Assembly (NCBI GenBank): GCA_020744225.1
Contig: JAGMWG010000020.1
Span: 62,001 to 126,000, forward strand
Length of the DNA: 64,000 nt
Direction: 5' to 3'
Origin: Paraphoma chrysanthemicola
Lineage: Eukaryota > Ascomycota > Dothideomycetes > Pleosporales > Phaeosphaeriaceae
Numbering within the stretch: position 1 is the stretch's first letter; each line of letters begins with the position of its first letter. The position numbers and the translations under genes are program-made. The notes under the pieces were generated by a model, which was not told the DNA's origin, made no database searches, and saw only the letters and a program-made list of their open reading frames with translations. This document shows positions 40,128-51,230 of this stretch, piece after piece.

Positions 40128-41132
40128 AAGTTGGAGCGGGTTTCGTCCATGGCTAAATGAGGGGTCCTGCAATAGAGCCGGTTTTTGTAGTCTTTGGATG
40201 GCTGGTGGTTCCCTTGTCTCGACTTTTAAGGTCACAGTTTGCGAGAATGGACACAACGGATTGTTATCACTGCACTATACAGCTCCTTCGCTTTAGCTAG
40301 ATTTTCCCAGGAAGACCTGCCTTGTATCTCCCATAAAGAGCAAATTTGAGCTATATTTCAAGCGGCAGCATGACTAAAGCAGAAACGTGCCGCTCCGGTA
40401 GCATCCAAGTGGTGAATCGGATTTCGGTCTCTGAGACGCCTACTCGTACGAATCGTAGGGTTCTCTGCTCAGGGGTCGGTGCAGACGAAGTAACAAAACA
40501 TGCCGTACGATCAAAGCAAATGCGTGACGTCCACACTACTCAGCAAAATTGTAAGACACTAATTCGCGTCGCAAATTTAGCATACCCGTCCGAACGACCA
40601 CCTCAATGCCGATAGTGTCAACTCTTACAATTCTTCAGCGTGAGAACCCACTGACATATGCCTTCGACCATATTCTTTCCGTCACTTATCTTTTCTACTT
40701 CTCTGATGCCAGCCTCCTCGCCAAATTCATACAGTGCGTCGAAAATGAAATCACCTTTCAATGCCGTTGGACCAGACTTATCACGGCCGATTCGCCTCAG
40801 GTGATTTACAATTACATTTTCGTTGGTCTTCTCAAAGTCTGCCCTAAAGGATATCTCCAGCGTGAGTCGCTCTCGTGCGCCAGCGCTGGCAAGATCCACG
40901 GTACCAGAATAGGTTGGCAGGAGGACCAGTTTGATGATTTCGCGCACGACGTCGTGACTGTGCCACAATCGGACAACAAGAATGTTACGATCTTTTGACC
41001 TTCTCAACCCCAAGTAGAAGATCTAAGTATTATGCCAACGCTTCAGATGTGACGTGAAGCTTGTGTTTCCTGCTACAAGCCTCTAGTAAGTCCGTAATGG
41101 ACTAGTATTTCTGTTTGCAAGCGTATCGGACA
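40128..41132. other. Intergenic with an unassigned minus-strand frame
   Basis: A 131-codon minus-strand frame at 41013-40618 has a protein-like composition (for example LEISFRADFEKTNENVIVNHLRRIG) but no ATG near its start. It could be an exon following an acceptor-like CTTAG at about 41025-41029, but no first exon was found. Nothing else is supported. Confidence 0.3.
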
Positions 41133-44094
41133 TTAGCCAGGGTATTCGAACGACACGCCTGTGCACGTTTTGAACAGCGTAGCCTCTAACACTCTTCGCA
41201 CTCTACCCGATCCCGTAGCACCCAAATTGGATCGAACCTGCGAGTACGAGACCCAGTAATCCCGAATCATTAGAATGCTTCTCTCGGAGAAAGGAACACG
41301 AGTCCATGACTTGAACGCTTCGCTCCAGCTACCGTGCGTTTCGAGAATGGCTTGTTCCATATGCGTTTCAATGAGCTGCTGCTCGGCGATGAACTGCATT
41401 ATTCCACGTAGGATATTTGTGCGGGCGTCCATGTAGCTGATGGAGAGATCTTGGAGTGTCACGTATGAGAACACGTCTAGCAGCACAGGGAGGACGACGT
41501 CGTCTTTGTTGGCTCGGGCTCTCGTACATAAATCCGTGTGCTGGATATGCCTCTTGAGGACGAGCAGATTTTCATGAAGCCATACAGTTGTGGTCCAGTG
41601 TGCAGGGAGTTCCTCATCTGAATTACGGGGTGCAATGTGATTCGCTGCTCGGACTGTTATCAGTTGCATCACATAGCAAGAGCTAGTAGTAAGGCAGGAC
41701 TCACAAAACTCTCGATCCATTGATAACATGGTCTGTCTTGGCCTAACACCCTTTTGTATGACTGCAGTGAGGATGGCATACACTGCGTGGCTATTGTTGT
41801 GCATCTCCGCTAGCAAAAATGAGAGCATCAGACCTTTATCGGAATGTGCGATGATGCTCTGGAAGGTTTCTGTTGATAGTTTCAAATCTCTTTTGTGATT
41901 CTCAGAAAAGACCGAGATGGCTATGAGATGACTTTGCGTGAGAGTTGTATGTTTGTTGAAGTGGGTCGACGAATGCGACGATTGGAAGAACCTCTCCTCG
42001 CCCGATATACCGAGATACAGGTCGCATAGCATAAGATTGACGATGTACCTCCTGCGCTGGCCAGGACGATGCTCTTCAAGCTTCGTGTGTAAGTTTGTCG
42101 ACACCTGGCGCCTGTTCAATAGTGCAAGAATGAGTTCCAAATGCTCGCATTCCCCGAAATCCCAGACTTCGATATCAGAACCATCGTCATGATAGAGGCC
42201 AGATCTTGTACCGGCGTTGTGAAGGCCAAACACTGAGTTGATCTGCAGAATGTCAAGACCTAAGCAGCCTTCACTCTCCCAGTACGCCAGTAATTGATCA
42301 GGCTCAACTAAATACCATAGACGCCCAGTTCTAAGCTTGAAAATTGCCCAGCGCACCTCTTCGACATGGTCTTTGATCCAAAGGTAAGAACGCCAATGCG
42401 CACATACTAGTGCTAATAGATCAAAATGGTAGCGAACTTCTGCGGGCTGGATTTGACTCCAAGCCCTCCTGACTTTGTTTAGATTCCTGAAATCTCTCAA
42501 GTCATCGAGGACACGGGCGCAATCCGATATGCGCGTGTAGTGGGGTGGGTGAATCGATCCGATTTCAGAAAGCAGGACGTGGTGGCCGGCCACTTGTTCT
42601 GCTGCAGGTAACCAATCCCAGATCAATGTAATCCTCCTATGGCCTTTAGTCAACATGGCTCGAATATCGTGCCATGGTAGAGTACCCTCCTGATTCATAT
42701 TGGATCGTGTTGTGATGCGGCTCATTGGTGCAGAAATGATGACCACTTCGAAGTGATTATCACAGAAGCGAATAACACTTGGAAACGGCGATCCTTCCAT
42801 CTGCCAAAGAATGTCTCCAACCTCGATGTTTTTGCAGTAGTTCACATTAAACCAGAAGTGGACCAGCGCCTAGAACATACCGGGCCCGAAAAGTGATCCG
42901 CCTCGATGGAGACAGAGTGCATGCTGACCATAGTGACACGGCCAAGTGGTCATCCATATCCAGTAACGACTGCTTGTTGGCGATCATTCCATGTCGTCAC
43001 AATCGATGCACTTCCAAGCAGGTAATGAATTGCTGCTTGGAAAACAGCTGACCAGCTCTTGGTATAGTCTGGCATTAGTAGAGGCGACGAATGATCTGAA
43101 CTTCGGCAAATGCCCAACAAAGCATAGATCTTATCCCGTGGATCGCTGGCATCGTGTTCATGAAATCGGTCCAGTAATTGACCAAGAGGTAGTATACCCA
43201 AACAAACCTCTTGGCCGTCATTACTGATCGTCGAGCCCGTTCCTCTATATTGTAGTCCCGGAGCTTCCCAAGACATCATATGAACCACGGATGCGCCAAA
43301 ATTTCGATGCGAAGGCTCCAAGTTATGTAAACAAGCGAGGAGGCCATGTGTGAACGTGGTACCGGTAACCTCTGCCTGGCCGCAGACAAGTAACAGGCAT
43401 CTCCCGGCGGCGACCTCTTGAAGAACCTCGAAATTTAGTCAGTATACGTGCATAAAATTCTCCTGCCATGCTTGCTACACACCCAGATGCGGTGGAACCA
43501 CGGCCTTTCGAGGAATCGCATCAATGCTTTCTTCGAAATCTGCGTTTCTTTCCGGTATTGCAACAGCTCTGCAGATCGCGTCGATTGAGAAGAAGAGTCA
43601 CCAAAAGAGTCGCGGTTCCGGATGGCCGTTTCCTCAATTTGAGCCAACAGGTCGCCGCTGTCGTCCGCTTCTTCACCGAGCCATACTATAACGCGACTAG
43701 TATGGAAGTAGATATTTGCCATGAAATGCACCTGAAGAGCTCTCTCAACGACATCCTGTTGGTTGATGCAGATGGCATCGATCCACACTAATCGCGGCGC
43801 AAACCTATCCCGGAAGCGGCGCAGTGCAACGAAGAGGTTCCGCGTAATTTCCAGATATGATTGGCTTTTACCAGGGGGAACGGACTGATCAGCTTCTACG
43901 AAAATGCGGTGTTTGTCGTCGGAGTTCCCCCAGACGTAGGACAGAGCTTCATAAGGTCCAGAAGCACGATCTTGCTGAATGGTGTAGTCATACAACACAC
44001 AACGAACGTCCTGTCCTGCGGAACCAGGCAAGATCTGTAATAGCCGTATGCTTTGCTGTGCTTTGAGTAACGGGTTGTATACATAAGGCTTCAT
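41133..44094 (-). CDS. HET-domain protein 3 with long C-terminal region
   Basis: Proposed exons are 44094-43483, 43426-42971 and 42869-41133 (934 aa). Exon 1 carries YEALSYVWGNSDDK and RLVWIDAICINQQDVVERALQV; the intron GTGTGT...TTCGAG joins WFHRIW to VLQEVAAGRC, restoring the third HET block. Exon 2 has DPRDKIYALLGIC and the DYTKSW motif typical of this class. Exon 2 must end before a TGA at 42954-42956, and GTCGTT...TTCTAG is the best in-phase intron, though its donor is weak. Exon 3 starts with VGDILWQMEGSPFPSVIRFC, the usual C-terminal module, and continues for over 500 residues without known motifs. Specificity is unknown. Confidence 0.82.
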
Positions 44095-44929
44095 GATCCT
44101 GCTGCGGCTTGAATGGTGGAGACGTGCCTGACATGCAACGGCCTGACCGAGACGTACTCGACCAGGTTGATCGATGCTACCAACAGATATTGAGGCTATT
44201 GATTTCGTGCGCTATGAATTAGCTTTAACACCTTTTGAGTGTTCTGAAGGCAGGTGACTCGGACAAGGCTGTAGTTGCCACGAGTGCACTACAAATGTGC
44301 CGTATAGGTCGCCAAGGGTGCGAATCGATACGTCAAATGAATTGCAGCTTGCTCCAGAGCGACAGAGATCACACGTAGATGTGTGCGCGAAACGTGAAGT
44401 AGTGAGGTATTAAAGTGTGAGATTGTGTTGACAATAGTCGAGATTGAGGCGCAGCTTCCCTCTTGGCATGTGCCCGCATTCACGTGGCATGCAGGTGAGG
44501 CTGTCTCTCTCAAGCTGTCTCAGACCAATTAATATGATAAGACGACATAATCTCAGGAAGCAATGACAGCCTGAAAGCATCGGAACGTAATCTGCACAAG
44601 CAGCTTTCGACTGGCAGCGCTCTGGATTTAATCACGATTTTCACTGACGTGCACGTCCGAAGGCGATTGCGGATGGCTGGTGAACGTGAGCATGTGACTT
44701 TCGAGACGAGTTGAACTACTTACCAGATATTAGTCAAAGCCCGACTTGCGTCGCGGATAGCGCAAGTCGGGGAGCTTCATTTCCTACTTCGCGATTTCAA
44801 GGCGCGTTCGGCCAACCTGAAGCATTTTGGATTGACGTCCTCACTGTGCTCAGATCCGGTCTCCGTTCCAGGCTCGTTTCTCGAGTTTTCCGTCGATTCA
44901 GCACATCATCGCGCATGCACAACCGGCTC
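44095..44929. other. Intergenic, nothing recognised
   Basis: About 830 bases between the HET-3 start and the Y14 3' end. Frames on the plus strand reaching into 45200 are shadows of the Y14 gene. Confidence 0.5.
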
Positions 44930-45504
44930 TCAGTCCTCCATATCTTCGCCGTCTCGTCCTGGGCTCCGACTCCTTGCCCTGCCGGAACCGCGCCCGCTCT
45001 GTCTCCGATCGTGATCCCGTGCGCGCCCCTTGCTAGCAGGCGGCGGCCGCACGAACGCAAAGTCGACGGTAATTTTCTGCTCAAGCAATTCCTCGCCGTT
45101 GGCGCCCTTGATTGCAGCCTTGGCCTCGTCGAGCGTGGGGTATTCGATCAAAACGTAGCCCTTTGCTTGTGTCAGCTATTTTCAACAAGCTTTGACAGTT
45201 GAAGTCCTGGAGTCGAAGGATATGCATATGCTTCTCTTTCAGTTGTTGGAAGGCATACCTTGACGTAACCCGTCCTCCGGTCCAAGTTCATGTGCAGATT
45301 CTTGATGGTGCCGAACTCGCCAAACATGTCCTGCAGATCCTCCTCGGTCGCTTCCTCGTGCACGTTGGTGACAATGATGATCCAGCCTTCAATGGAGCGC
45401 ACAGCTGTCGCGCCCGCCTCGGTGCGCGCGTCGCTGGCCTTGGGGTCGGTGGAGGCCTGCTCGAGCTCCGCGGGCTGGTCAATGTCCATTTCGGCGTCGG
45501 CCAT
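44930..45504 (-). CDS. RBM8A: RNA-binding protein Y14 / RBM8A homologue (exon junction complex)
   Basis: Minus-strand exons 45504-45259 and 45160-44930 give 158 aa, with a 98-base intron (GTATGC, GCTGAC branch, CAAAG) that splits the RRM between VK and GYVLIEY in phase 0. The RRM carries RNP2 (WIIIVTNV), EEATEEDLQDMFGEFG, NLDRRTGYVK, and LDEAKAAIKGANGEELLEQ plus VDFAFVRPP. These are near-diagnostic of Y14, which binds Mago nashi and eIF4A-III in the exon junction complex deposited on spliced mRNA in the nucleus. The N-terminus is acidic and the C-terminus is Arg/Ser-rich, as in animal Y14. Length is close to the human protein. The ATG at 45504 is chosen because MADAEMDID is the first methionine in frame. 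It is divergent from the small membrane protein gene, 260 bases away. Confidence 0.95.
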
Positions 45505-45764
45505 GATTGCGATTGAAGAGCGAGATGCGCGGGTCACGGGATATGGGAAGTTGTGGAAGCTCTTTGTTGCGGTGACGGCGATGTTGTCGGTGTCGCGAAA
45601 AGTTGCCGCTAGTCAGAGCTGGCCTGTGCGGCGATCGACGAGGACTCGCGGGCGGGCGCACGGCAGAGAATCACAACTTCCAAGGCGCCTAGAGCACCCA
45701 TCTCAACAACCGCATTCCGACTACCACCAGCCATTGCGCCGCTTATAAGCTAGCTGCCCTCGCC

Positions 45765-46096
45765 ATGTTTCCCCTCACTACCGACTCTCTCCCCACCTTC
45801 CTCCTGGACCAGTCGAAAGGAAGCCGCGACCGCGCGTAAGCCCGCAATTGAACTACATTCCCGATACGCACCGCCGACGTCACTCTGAGGTTTCCTGCAG
45901 ACCCTCTTTCACCGCACTAATTGCCCGCCGAGGCCTTCGAACGACCATGTTGCAATTTCTGGACAACCTCGTCCACTACGCGGACCCCTCGCTTCCATCT
46001 TTTTCTTCCTTGACCTACTTGTACATGGTCATTCTGGTCCTTTCACTTGCTGGCGCATTCCGATCACGATACCACCAGGAAGAGAGCCTACAGTAG
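45765..46096 (+). CDS. Small single-pass membrane protein, 88 aa
   Basis: Two exons, 45765-45835 and 45901-46096, join in phase 2 across a 65-base intron (GTAAGC...CCTGCAG). The spliced protein starts MFPLTTDSLPTFLLDQ, passes through an Arg-rich patch (ARRGLRTTM), then has one membrane helix (TYLYMVILVLSLAGAF) and a short basic-to-acidic tail. A shorter form could begin at the internal ATG at 45950 (49 aa). I recognise no family; size and layout resemble small subunits of ER or mitochondrial membrane complexes, an inference only. Its stop codon ends 4 bases before the ATG of the 6PGDH-like gene on the same strand, so the two may share one transcript, or this reading frame may control translation of the second. 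Confidence 0.68.
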
Positions 46097-46100
46097 CAGC

Positions 46101-47827
46101 ATGTCGAACTTCACTTCCGTATGTCCCAGACTCAGTCCAGTCGTAGCTATGCTAACGACACAAGATCGCCATGATTGGCTGTGGGAGCATGGGCGGTGGC
46201 ATGGCGTTGCTGTTCGCTGAAGACGGAGTGCACGTGAATCTCTCTGATCCGTCTGAAGAAGCCATGGACGCTGTAATCGCAAAGGCCGAGAAATCAGGAT
46301 ACACTGGCAAACTTAAGAAGCATACTGGTGAGAGCATACACGACTAAACATCCAGCGTTAGAGTACTCACGCAATGTCAGACTACGATTCCCTTTGCAAG
46401 TCTCTGTCTACCCCACATCTGCTTGTCTTCTCCCTTCCGCACGGCGGTGTCGGCGATAAGGTCGTCGAGGGCCTCCTGCCTTACCTATCCCGCGACGACA
46501 TCATCCTCGACTGCGGCAACGAGCACTTCGCAAACACTGAGCGGCGGCAGGCCAAAGTCAAGGATACTGGCATCCGCTATATTGGTTGTGGAGTCAGCGG
46601 TGGATATCAGGCTGCGAGAGCAGGACCATCCATGTGTCCGGGCGGAGACGAGTTTGCGCTAAAGGAGGTTCTGCCACTGCTGCAAAAGGTCGCTGCGAAA
46701 GACAAGAACGGCGAAGCATGTGTCGGCATCGTCGGCAAGGGAGGCTCAGGCCACTACGTCAAGATGGTCCACAATGGCATCGAGCACGGCATGATGAGTG
46801 CAATATGTGAAGCCTGGGGCATCATGCGCAAGATGGGCATGGGCTACGAAGAGATTGGTGATGTCTTCAGTGCTTGGAACTCTGCGGGAGAGCTAGTGAG
46901 TACTACCCTGTCTCAATTCAACACCCAGCGCCGTGGTCTAACCACTTGCATTAGAAAGGAACGTTTCTCGTCTCTATCGGGTCCGACCTCTCCCACAAGC
47001 GTGAACCGGGCAGCGACTCAAGCGCAGCCAAGACCTCGTCCTCAGAACAACACCCTCTCGTCATCTCTGAAGTTCTCGATAAAGTAGTCCAAGATGTCAC
47101 CGGCGAGGAAGGCACTGGCATATGGTCCAACACAGAAGCCATCGAGCTCCACGTCCCAGCCTTCACCCTCAACATTGCGCACGCCTTTCGCCTCGCCTCA
47201 GCATTCCGTGGCGATCGCGAGCGAGCCAACAAGGCACTCGATGGCGGCTTCCCACCAAGTGAGCTCACGATCCAGGACAAGAATGCATTCATCGAGGACG
47301 TCCGGCAAGCAACATATGCTTCATGTCTCGCTAGCTTCATCCAAGGCTTCAACATCATTGCGAGAGCAGACCAGCAACACAAGTGGGGCATCGACTACTC
47401 ACAAGTCTGGCAGATTTGGCGAGCCGGGTGCATTATCCAAGCAGACTACATCTCGGACGAGCTCCTGGCTCCGATCCTCAAATCCAAGCCGTCCTCCGAT
47501 GATCTCAATCTCAATTTCTCTCCACGCGTAGCTCAAGACATTCGAAAATGCTTCCCCGCGCTCCGGCGAGTTGTCGCAAAGGCGGTGGAAACGGATCAAG
47601 TCATCCCAGCTATCAGTGCTACTCTAGAGTACTTCAAAGTCGCATCCGGCACCGACCTACCCACCTCGTTCTACGAAGCTGAGCTGGACTACTTTGGAAG
47701 CCACATGTTTGACAAGAAAGGTGACACCGACAAGCAGGTCAAGAAACCAATGGAGGGAAAACATCATTTTGAGTGGAAGCCTGCGAGGAGTCAGAAAGAG
47801 GAGTATGGGAGGAATTATAAGTTCTAA
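46101..47827 (+). CDS. 6-phosphogluconate dehydrogenase family protein (divergent paralogue)
   Basis: Four exons (46101-46118, 46165-46327, 46381-46895, 46955-47827) give 522 aa, all phases consistent. The first exon is only six codons. The N-terminal Rossmann motif is MIGCGSMGGGMALLFAEDG, the substrate region has GCGVSGGYQAARAGPSMCPGG, and the 6PGDH signature is GKGGSGHYVKMVHNGIEHGMM. The C-terminal all-helical domain has FIQGFNIIARADQQHKWGI and IWRAGCIIQADYI. Canonical enzymes have GLAVMGxNL and IWRGGCIIRS, so this is a divergent member. It is also longer than usual, with a Ser-rich insertion (SDSSAAKTSSSEQ) before the helical domain. The expected reaction is NADP-dependent oxidative decarboxylation of 6-phosphogluconate to ribulose 5-phosphate in the cytosol, but a different sugar acid is possible. 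Confidence 0.9.
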
Positions 47828-49022
47828 ACGCGTTTATTGAGTGCCATGCGTAACGCGGATTGTTGTATAGATAGGATTTCCATGCGTTTATAGTTTATTG
47901 AAGGGAACGCATTCGTCGTACTTGCTTCTCGATGCCCATGACGAGATTCAGAGGTAGTTGCACCTCCCTGTACCGCCTACCACTACGCCTTTTTTTACTT
48001 TCCCCGAACATGCACTCGATTCAATATATACCTCGCAAAGAAAACTCCCCGATTTCATTGTTCTCGTCAACGAATACGAACATGCAGCTCGCCTTCGCCA
48101 TCACTCTGGGGTCAGAAAGAGCAGGGTCATGTTTTCCTTCGATGCCCCGGACCTCAATCTCTACACGACCAATTCCACGTGTATTCTAAAGTTTCGCTGG
48201 AGCTTACGCATATCTACCATGAGGCCCTGACAGTGGGGAGGGTGCGCTCAGTTCGAGGATGGATCTATTGCAAGTTTGAAACAGTTCTGTTTAGTCTCGC
48301 GTGATTTAAAGTACGTTGCTTTCGGAGACTGATGAAGAGCTTGGGACATATTATCGTCCTCAGCGTTATGGCGGTCAAAGTGAGTTGACGAACCGATGTG
48401 GCAGAATCAGAGCACGGGCCAGTGACTCCATCCGATTCTCCTCTGAGCTTCATCAAGCCGTCCAATGGGTCCGTGATGGCATCCAAAGGTCACTTTCAAC
48501 AACATCTCGAACATCTCGCAGGAATCGGCTTGCACTCGTCTTCAAAATAGCACGTCGCGACAAGCACAACGTTAACATCGTCCCAACCCCCTGCATTCTG
48601 ATTCGCCAACCAGCAAAAAGCGGGTCTCGCAACACACACCTACCAACCCGCATCTCTGCATCCGTCCCGTATTGTTCCAGCACACAAAGCCATTGTCCAA
48701 CCGCGTACATCCGGCAGCCAACATCCTTCGCCGTTCCTACCAAGCACCGCGCCGCAAAGCTTCGTATCCGCCACCCGCAACGGCCGCGACACAGCCGATC
48801 GCCTAGTCTCCTGCTGCATGGGGACAAGCACGTTCATGTAGCACGCGAACTAGATTATCCACCTTCCGTAAACAACATGGAGATAGCGTGATTACCCTGG
48901 GTATACAGTCGACGTCGTCATACCTTTGTGCCTCGAGAGGGAGCGGTATTTAATTGTCGGCGTGCCTACTGTCGCGATTGGGACTTTTGCTTATCGTTTG
49001 TTTACGTTGGAGAGCTGTCATT
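47828..49022. other. Intergenic, no supported gene
   Basis: About 1.2 kb. A 191-codon plus-strand frame (48316-48891) is rich in Arg, Ser and His and has no motif; its overlapping minus frames are equally featureless, so I regard all as chance. Confidence 0.45.
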
Positions 49023-50859
49023 ATGCGCTTCTCGATTGCTGTGTTGGGGCTTTTGTTTGGTCTTGAGACTGCGGCGTTGAGGGCGGGATCGAGGACTGTG
49101 CGTGAGATTGAGCGAGAGGTACGTGATTGGTATTTCATTGCATTGTGCGAGATGCAGAGCAACGCACGAGCGGCCAAAGTCATCACTGCATGCATATTGA
49201 AACCATATACAAGCCGCGACGAATCACTTTGGTTCTTTCCTGACGCGTTCCTAGATCACCGCAACGAAAAAGCGCAGTTTGCTAAAGCGCGCCGATGAGG
49301 TTGATCTAGAAGTCTTGTACCCGGAACACAACATCTCTGTACCCGTGGACTTCTTCCACAACGAGACAAGATACGAGCCGCACAGTAATGCATCTTTCAA
49401 CCTCCGATACTGGTTCGATGCGACTTACTACAAGCCCGGCGGTCCCGTCTTTGTCTTGCTAGGCGGCGAGACTGATGGTGCCGGACGCTTGCCTTTCCTG
49501 CAAAAGGGCATTGTTTACCAAGTTGCGAAAGCCACGGGAGGTCTGGGCGTGATCCTGGAACATCGTTACTACGGCAAGAGCTTCCCGGTGGATGACCTGA
49601 CGACCGAGAACCTGCGCTTCTTGTCTACCGAACAGTCTTTGGCTGAGGTCGATTATTTCGCGCGAAACGTCAAGTTTGAGGGCATCGATGCTGATCTTAC
49701 CGCACCAAAGACGCCATGGGTTGTTTACGGTGGCTCATATGCAGGCGCTCAAGCAGCTTTCCTACGCGTGCAGTACCCTGATACATTCTGGGGCGCCATC
49801 TCCTCGTCTGGTGTGACAGTCGCAATCTACGACTACTGGCAGTACTTTGAGCCCGCCCGGCTCTTCGGTCCTCCTGATTGCATCAAGAATACGCAAATTC
49901 TCATTGACGTAGTCGACAAGATCCTGCTGAACAAGAACAACACGGCCAGCGTGCAGTCTCTCAAGGATGTCTTCGGTCTCGGCCAGATCACGGACAACCG
50001 CGACTTTGCCAATCAGCTCACCGGCGTTTATGGCTTACAGAGCACAAATTGGGATCCCGAAGAGAATTCGGCTTCGTTCTTCAACTACTGCAACAACATC
50101 ACAGCAACCCCAACCAGCGAGAACCTCCGTCCGTCCGTCTCAGCCGTCGTTGCAGCCGCCGGTTACGCAGACAACACTTTAGCTGAGAATGTCACCTTGA
50201 ACGCAATCGCATGGCTCAACTCCACTTCTCTCCGTGGCTGGCGTCGCTCCAACCAGACCCAAGACCAATACTACACCACTCTCAACGCGACCGCTTTACA
50301 GTCCTACACCTCCCTCGAAGACTACGGTGCAACATCCTGGTCCTACCAAGTCTGCACTGAATGGGGCTACATCCAAACCGGCAACACGCCCGCAGACATC
50401 AAGCCCTTGATCTCCCGCACCTTGGACGTCGAGTACCTGACCTTCTTCTGCCGCGCACAGTTCAACATCACTACCCCACCAGCCGTCGAAAACGTGAACA
50501 AATACGGCGCATACAACATCAGCTACCCGCGTCTCGCCCAACTCGGTGGCAATGCAGACCCGTGGCGCCCAGCGACGCCGCTTTGGTACCCGGAAAGCAG
50601 GCAGAGCACGACGGAGGAGCCGTGGTTGCTGATCAGCCATGCGGTGCATCATTGGGAGGAGAATGGCGTGTTTGAGAATGAGACGACGCCGTTGATTCCG
50701 CCGCCGCAGGTGGTGTATGCGCAGCAGTTTTTGAAGGATTTTGTGGTGGATTGGGTTGCTGGTAAGTCTGCTCTGAGAATTCTTTTCGAATAGTGAATGA
50801 ATGCATGCTAACGTGTGATAGAATGGAAGGATGAGTATGCTTCGAGGAGCGAATTGTAG
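49023..50859 (+). CDS. Secreted serine carboxypeptidase, S28 family (Pro-X carboxypeptidase-like)
   Basis: Exons 49023-49118, 49255-50761 and 50822-50859 give 546 aa. The first encodes a signal peptide (MRFSIAVLGLLFGLETAALRA). The 136-base first intron (GTACGT...TCCTAG) is the longest here. The last exon encodes only the final dozen residues. S28 landmarks are all visible: FNLRYWFDATYYKPGGPVF, the EHRYYGKSFP block, the nucleophile elbow GGSYAGAQAAF, the aspartate in LGGNADPWRPAT, and the histidine in SHAVHHWEENG. More than ten N-x-S/T sites fit secretion. S28 enzymes remove C-terminal residues after proline or act as dipeptidyl/tripeptidyl peptidases at acidic pH, so extracellular protein digestion is likely. 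A dibasic KKR..LLKR near residues 37-43 may mark propeptide cleavage. Confidence 0.93.
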
Positions 50860-51230
50860 TCGATGCAGTATTCGACATGTTGAAGCAAAAATGAAATACG
50901 TACGATCTTGCAAGATAATGCATTATTAATACAAATTGCATGCTAATGCAGTGACTATCTCATTTCTCAAAGGTCATTGATACTTCATTGCTCACATTGC
51001 TCGTAGGATTGAAAACTATCTCACTTAGCTTTCGTCCTACTCATGCAGGGTCCACTTCGCTTTCATCGCATATCAGACCTGATTTGAAAGCAAGTGCGGG
51101 GCACGTGTACCACAAAGTACCTAAGACCAACCTCCCACATGCACCATGGAAAGCGCATTCGATGCTTTCACTATCAACCATTACAATCCAAAACTCAAAA
51201 CCCAAAATCTATTAAGATTTGCCCAGCATA
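50860..51230. other. Short intergenic region
   Basis: 370 bases between the S28 and GFA genes; holds the latter's promoter, nothing specific seen. Confidence 0.45.

Noticed and set aside
40618..41013. 131-codon minus-strand frame with protein-like composition
   Set aside because: No ATG near its start, and no first exon with a matching donor before the HET-3 stop; kept only as a remark in the intergenic entry.
44711..45748. Plus-strand frames opposite the Y14 gene
   Set aside because: They are antisense shadows of the Y14 coding exons, which have a clear RRM on the minus strand.
48316..48891. 191-codon plus-strand frame
   Set aside because: Arg/Ser/His-rich without motifs, overlapped by equally long frames on the other strand, and no splice or promoter signals.
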